From the NCBI GenBank assembly GCA_007136055.1, contig SLHT01000162.1, forward strand, positions 1 through 8,191: a stretch of DNA of 8,191 nt, in the 5' to 3' direction. The notes below the pieces were generated by a model, which saw only the letters and a program-made list of their open reading frames with translations, did not search any database and was not told the DNA's origin. The position numbers and the translations under genes were made by a program. Below are positions 5,545 to 8,191 of the stretch, piece by piece (the stretch's first letter is position 1; each line of letters opens with the position of its first letter). Source of the DNA: Syntrophomonadaceae bacterium (lineage in GTDB: Bacteria; Bacillota; Dethiobacteria; DTU022).

Positions 5545-6529
5545 TTGTGACTGTAACCCTGTAAATCGGGACGGCGGTAGCCCCCAGGCGGCCTTTGTAG
5601 ACTTCCCGGCCTTTTAAGAAATCGAAAATCGGGCGGCCCCGCTCTATGCTATCCCTGATACAGAATAATTTTGAGAGCAGGCCGGCGCTCATCTCGCGAT
5701 AAGCATAGTTATAACCGCTGTTGTAGAGGTAGACCCGGCCCCGGTAATTGAAGTAGAGGACAGCGGCGACAGTCTGCCCGTCTATGTCGAGCAGGCCGAA
5801 GCGGGCTAAATCTTTCTTCGCTGTTGCGACCAGAAGGTTGCGAAAGTATTGCTCCCTTTGACTGGTTAAAAATTCTTCTTTTTCAGGGTTTTGCATAAAA
5901 AGTTTAATAAATTCCGGGATAAAGCTTCCTACCTCTGCAGCGTTTTCAAGAACCCTGTAGTCATGGCTTCCCGTTTCGTCCTGTAAACGGCGCAGTTTAC
6001 GCCTGACCTCGTGGCGCTGTTTTTTGGTCAGACCGGCCAGGTAATCATCCCAACTTGATGCCAGGTTTAGCTCAAAGGTCTCGTCTTCGCGGCTGAAGCG
6101 CGTCACAAAGCAGGACGGTTCTTCAGCTTCAGCGGCAATATGCCCCTTGAAAACGCCTGCATCGGGACGCTGGGCATTTAAAATTAGTTTTTCTACCCCG
6201 CTTTCTTTCAAATAGGGCAGCAGGACCCTGAAAAATTCTTCTTCATCTTTATTGGCGGCAGGGGTAATGAAATCGAGATAGTCACAAACATCGGGACTGC
6301 CGATCAGGAAAGCTTCGCCGCTTTTTATCATAAGCGGGGCTATCCCGAGCAGGCGGCCGTCCTTGTAGATTGAGCGCACAAAAAGTTCATAATCAGATCT
6401 GAACACTTCCCACCAGGTTTGCATCCAAATCGGCAGGGTATATATTGAAGGCCAATCCAGGGTTCCTCCGGGGTTATTGTAGTAAGTGAATAGCGATTCC
6501 AGACTTTCAGTTTTAATTTCTAAAGACAT
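5537..6529 (-). CDS. CelD/FemAB-like GNAT-fold acyltransferase
   Basis: This 330-residue protein of the Acetyltransf_6 (PF13480, CelD/BioF2-like) type has a double-GNAT architecture related to FemAB. Marks: PIWMQTWWEVF (33-43) and a basic helix GLTKKQRHEVRRKLRRL (166-182). These are followed by GLLDIDGQTVAAVLYFNYRG (245-264), VYLYNSGYN (266-274) and the C-terminal FDFLKGREVYKGRLGA (302-317). Relatives are found in polysaccharide and cell-envelope clusters and are thought to transfer acyl or aminoacyl groups to sugars or lipids; the substrate here is unknown. Start ATG 6529 follows AAAGGAA (6541-6535) by 5 nt. The last residue and stop lie within the transposon palindrome, so the native C-terminus may have been slightly different. 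The glycosyltransferase gene would follow at once if the element were absent. Confidence 0.85.
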   Translation of the reverse strand: MSLEIKTESLESLFTYYNNPGGTLDWPSIYTLPIWMQTWWEVFRSDYELFVRSIYKDGRLLGIAPLMIKSGEAFLIGSPDVCDYLDFITPAANKDEEEFFRVLLPYLKESGVEKLILNAQRPDAGVFKGHIAAEAEEPSCFVTRFSREDETFELNLASSWDDYLAGLTKKQRHEVRRKLRRLQDETGSHDYRVLENAAEVGSFIPEFIKLFMQNPEKEEFLTSQREQYFRNLLVATAKKDLARFGLLDIDGQTVAAVLYFNYRGRVYLYNSGYNYAYREMSAGLLSKLFCIRDSIERGRPIFDFLKGREVYKGRLGATAVPIYRVTVTIS

Positions 6530-6579
6530 CGGGGTTCCTTTCCGCGGACCGGGTTAATTTTTTCTTTGCGATGCAGACA

Positions 6580-6616
6580 GGTGACAACCAGGGTTGTTAT
6601 GGACCTGTTTGTCACC
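6580..6616. repeat. Inverted repeat GGTGACAA/TTGTCACC upstream of the CelD-like gene
   Basis: Perfect 8-bp arms (6580-6587 and 6609-6616) enclose 21 nt. Inside, ACAACC (6584-6589) and GGTTGT (6592-6597) form a competing arrangement. No T run follows on the minus strand, so it is not a simple terminator. It lies 50-90 nt before the CelD-like start codon and could act in the leader RNA or as a protein site. The role is unknown. Confidence 0.4.
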
Positions 6617-6648
6617 CGCTTGGCTCTATTGGGCCTTTTTATTAACCA

Positions 6649-6660
6649 TGTTCATGAACA
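6649..6660. promoter_or_regulatory. 12-bp perfect palindrome TGTTCATGAACA, possible operator
   Basis: The palindrome lies in the 186-nt gap between the CoA-transferase/GNAT gene and the CelD-like gene. On the minus strand it would fall in the spacer between a weak -35-like TTGCCG (6667-6662) and a poor -10-like TAATAA. That geometry would suit a repressor, but the promoter itself is doubtful. The remainder of the gap holds the inverted repeat at 6580-6616 and no convincing gene or terminator. Confidence 0.3.
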
Positions 6661-6715
6661 GCGGCAACTAACCTCCTCTCTTCTTAGAAAGGGGTTAGGC
6701 TGCTGCAATTTCAAG

Positions 6716-8191
6716 CTACTTCAGGTAAATCACGATATGAATCAAGCCGTCCTGCCACTTGCGTTCATATTCGAGGCCCAGTTTGTCAATCAGGCGGAAA
6801 ACTGCAATATTATCGGGAAGAATATCGGCAGTAAAGGTATGCAGGCCCTGGTTTTTGGCCACTATAACCAGGTAAGAGAACAGTTCTGAACCGATACCCT
6901 TGCCCTGATAATCATCGCGGACAATTATTGATAATTCGGCGGAAAGCGTATTTTCACCGATACAGTATTGGGCTGTGCCGGCGATTACTTCCCGGTCCTT
7001 GCTTTTTTCCACGGCCAGGATCGCCATCTCCTTGGTGTAATCGATAATAACGAATTGCTTTTGCAGTTCAGAATGGGGCAGGTAGCGCCTGATCGATAAA
7101 AAGCGCTGGTAGATACTCTTATCGGAAAGGTTATAGTAAAAATCTTTAATCAGCGGCTCGTCACTAATTTTTACCGGCCTCAATAAAATTCTAAAATTAT
7201 GCTTCGTTGTCCGGTAGGTCTCGAGATGCTCGGGGTATTCGCCCTGCTCACCGGGGAAAAAAGCCTGATCTTTATAGATCAGTTTCCGTTTTTTGGCTTC
7301 TTCAATCAACCAGGGGCGAAACTTTGGATGGGCAATGGCAATAAGTGACATCGCCCTTTCCCTGATATTTTTGCCATGGAGGTAGGCAATCCCATATTCT
7401 GTAACCACGTAATAAAGATCACCACGGGTAAGGGTAACACCCGCCCCTTCCTGCAGGGCCGGAACAATTCGCGAGGCCTCGTCGTTGCGGGTCGTCGACT
7501 GCAAGACCAGGATGTTTTTGCCATAGCGGGCAAGCACGGAGCCACGCATAAAATTGGCCTGTCCGCCAATGCCGCTGTAAAACGTGCTGCCCAGCGATTC
7601 GGATGAAGCCTGTCCGCTCAAGTCGATCTCCAGGGCACTATTGATGGCAGCCATATGATCGTGACCGGAAATAACCAGGGGGTTGTTGGTATAGTCGATT
7701 TCTTTAAAGACTATGGCCGGGTTATCGTTAATATAATCGTAAGTTTTTTTGCTGCCCATACAAAAAGATGCAACCAGTTTGCTGCGATTCTTTTCTTTTC
7801 TTGAATTATCAATGACACCTTTCTCGATCAGCTCAATTAGCCCGTCACTTAAAAGTTCGGTGTGAACCCCGAGGTTTTTTTTATCTGCGAAACAGGAAAG
7901 AATACTGTTCGGCACACTACCGTAACCTACCTGGATGGTATCCCCGTCTTCGATAATCTGGGCTACATGGCGGCCGATTTTATTGACCGTGTCGGGCTCA
8001 AGCTCAGTTGGATGATATTCAAGAATTTCTTCGTCATAAGGAACCAGGTAATCAAACTCCGAAACATGGATGAAAGAATCACCGTGTACTCTCGGCATGA
8101 AAGTGTTAACCTGGGCAATGACAAGATCGGCAGTCTCGACGGCGGCACGGGTGATATCGAGGCTTACGCCAAGGCTGCAGTAACCGTGCTA
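6716..8191 (-). CDS. Acetyl-CoA hydrolase/CoA-transferase fused to a GNAT acetyltransferase (5' end outside window; in-frame TAG at edge)
   Basis: The readable part is about 490 residues. It begins HGYCSLGVSLDITRAA, the mid-N-terminal region of 4-hydroxybutyrate CoA-transferase/acetyl-CoA hydrolase proteins, and goes on to MPRVHGDSFIHVS. GVHTELLSDGL follows, whose Glu is the likely CoA-thioester-forming catalytic residue (81 residues after the ATG at 8098). Next come EIDLSGQASSES, YSGIGGQ and TEYGIAYLHGK of the C-terminal hydrolase domain. From about 305 residues after that ATG a GNAT domain begins (RILLRPVKISDEP), with the acetyl-CoA loop DDYQGKGIGSEL, ending in TAG 6718-6716. Such fusions are known; the GNAT part resembles Pat-type protein acetyltransferases. 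ATG 8098 is not a credible start: it has no Shine-Dalgarno and conserved family sequence lies upstream. The codon 8191-8189, just before the conserved HGY, is TAG, so the gene may be interrupted there. Roughly 120 N-terminal residues should lie to the right. Confidence 0.85.

Noticed and set aside
6566..6889. 107-codon plus-strand frame across the intergenic gap and the GNAT end
   Set aside because: More than half is the antisense of the conserved GNAT domain, and no Shine-Dalgarno precedes it.
8096..8098. ATG 8098 as the true start of the CoA-transferase/GNAT gene
   Set aside because: Conserved family residues continue upstream for 30 codons and no Shine-Dalgarno precedes this ATG.

Overview
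The window looks like part of a chromosome from an anaerobic, low-to-mid GC Firmicute (Clostridia-like). This is inferred from AAGGAGG-type Shine-Dalgarno sites, frequent GTG/TTG starts, a GAAA-loop terminator, and a CoA-transferase/GNAT fusion of a kind common in such bacteria. No 16S or other phylogenetic marker is present, so the placement is tentative.

Layout. Positions 1-402 (+) hold the C-terminal part of a metallo-beta-lactamase-fold hydrolase. It runs tail-to-tail, 10 nt apart, into a PIG-L/LmbE-type zinc deacetylase (413-1126, -). Directly upstream of the deacetylase, on the same strand and with its own promoter and ribosome binding site, is the wreck of an MscS mechanosensitive channel gene (1169-1374, -). 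It keeps only the start of the protein and the first part of the cytoplasmic beta-domain, in different frames. Positions 1435-1655 form a divergent AT-rich promoter region. Its plus-strand side serves a 506-residue membrane protein made of five 'conserved TM helix' repeats (1656-3176, +), which belongs to the MscS-related TM_helix/CmpX-type group. A 15-bp-stem terminator follows at 3288-3328.

From 3373 to the right edge everything reads on the minus strand. In transcription order: (i) a CoA-transferase/acetyl-CoA hydrolase fused to a GNAT acetyltransferase (6716 to beyond the right edge), (ii) a CelD/FemAB-like GNAT protein (5537-6529), (iii) an IS200-like Y1 (HUH) transposase unit (4586-5544) bounded by two identical copies of a near-perfect palindrome, and (iv) a GT4 glycosyltransferase resembling MshA/sucrose-phosphate-synthase-like enzymes (3373-4566). 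The transposon sits exactly between (ii) and (iv). It supplies the last codon and stop of (ii), and its outer palindrome ends 3 nt before the ribosome-binding region of (iv). The two genes were probably adjacent, in one operon, before insertion.

How it may fit together. A GT4 transferase, a PIG-L deacetylase and GNAT-type acyltransferases are the enzyme classes used to build and modify amino-sugar glycosides (as in mycothiol or bacillithiol synthesis) and exopolysaccharides. Their presence within 6 kb allows a hypothesis of a small glycoconjugate pathway, but they are not one operon and no cysteine ligase is visible. Two more points deserve attention: an in-frame TAG in the last codon of the window inside a conserved part of the CoA-transferase, and an MscS gene that has decayed beside an intact MscS-related membrane protein. 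No rRNA, tRNA or CRISPR array was seen.
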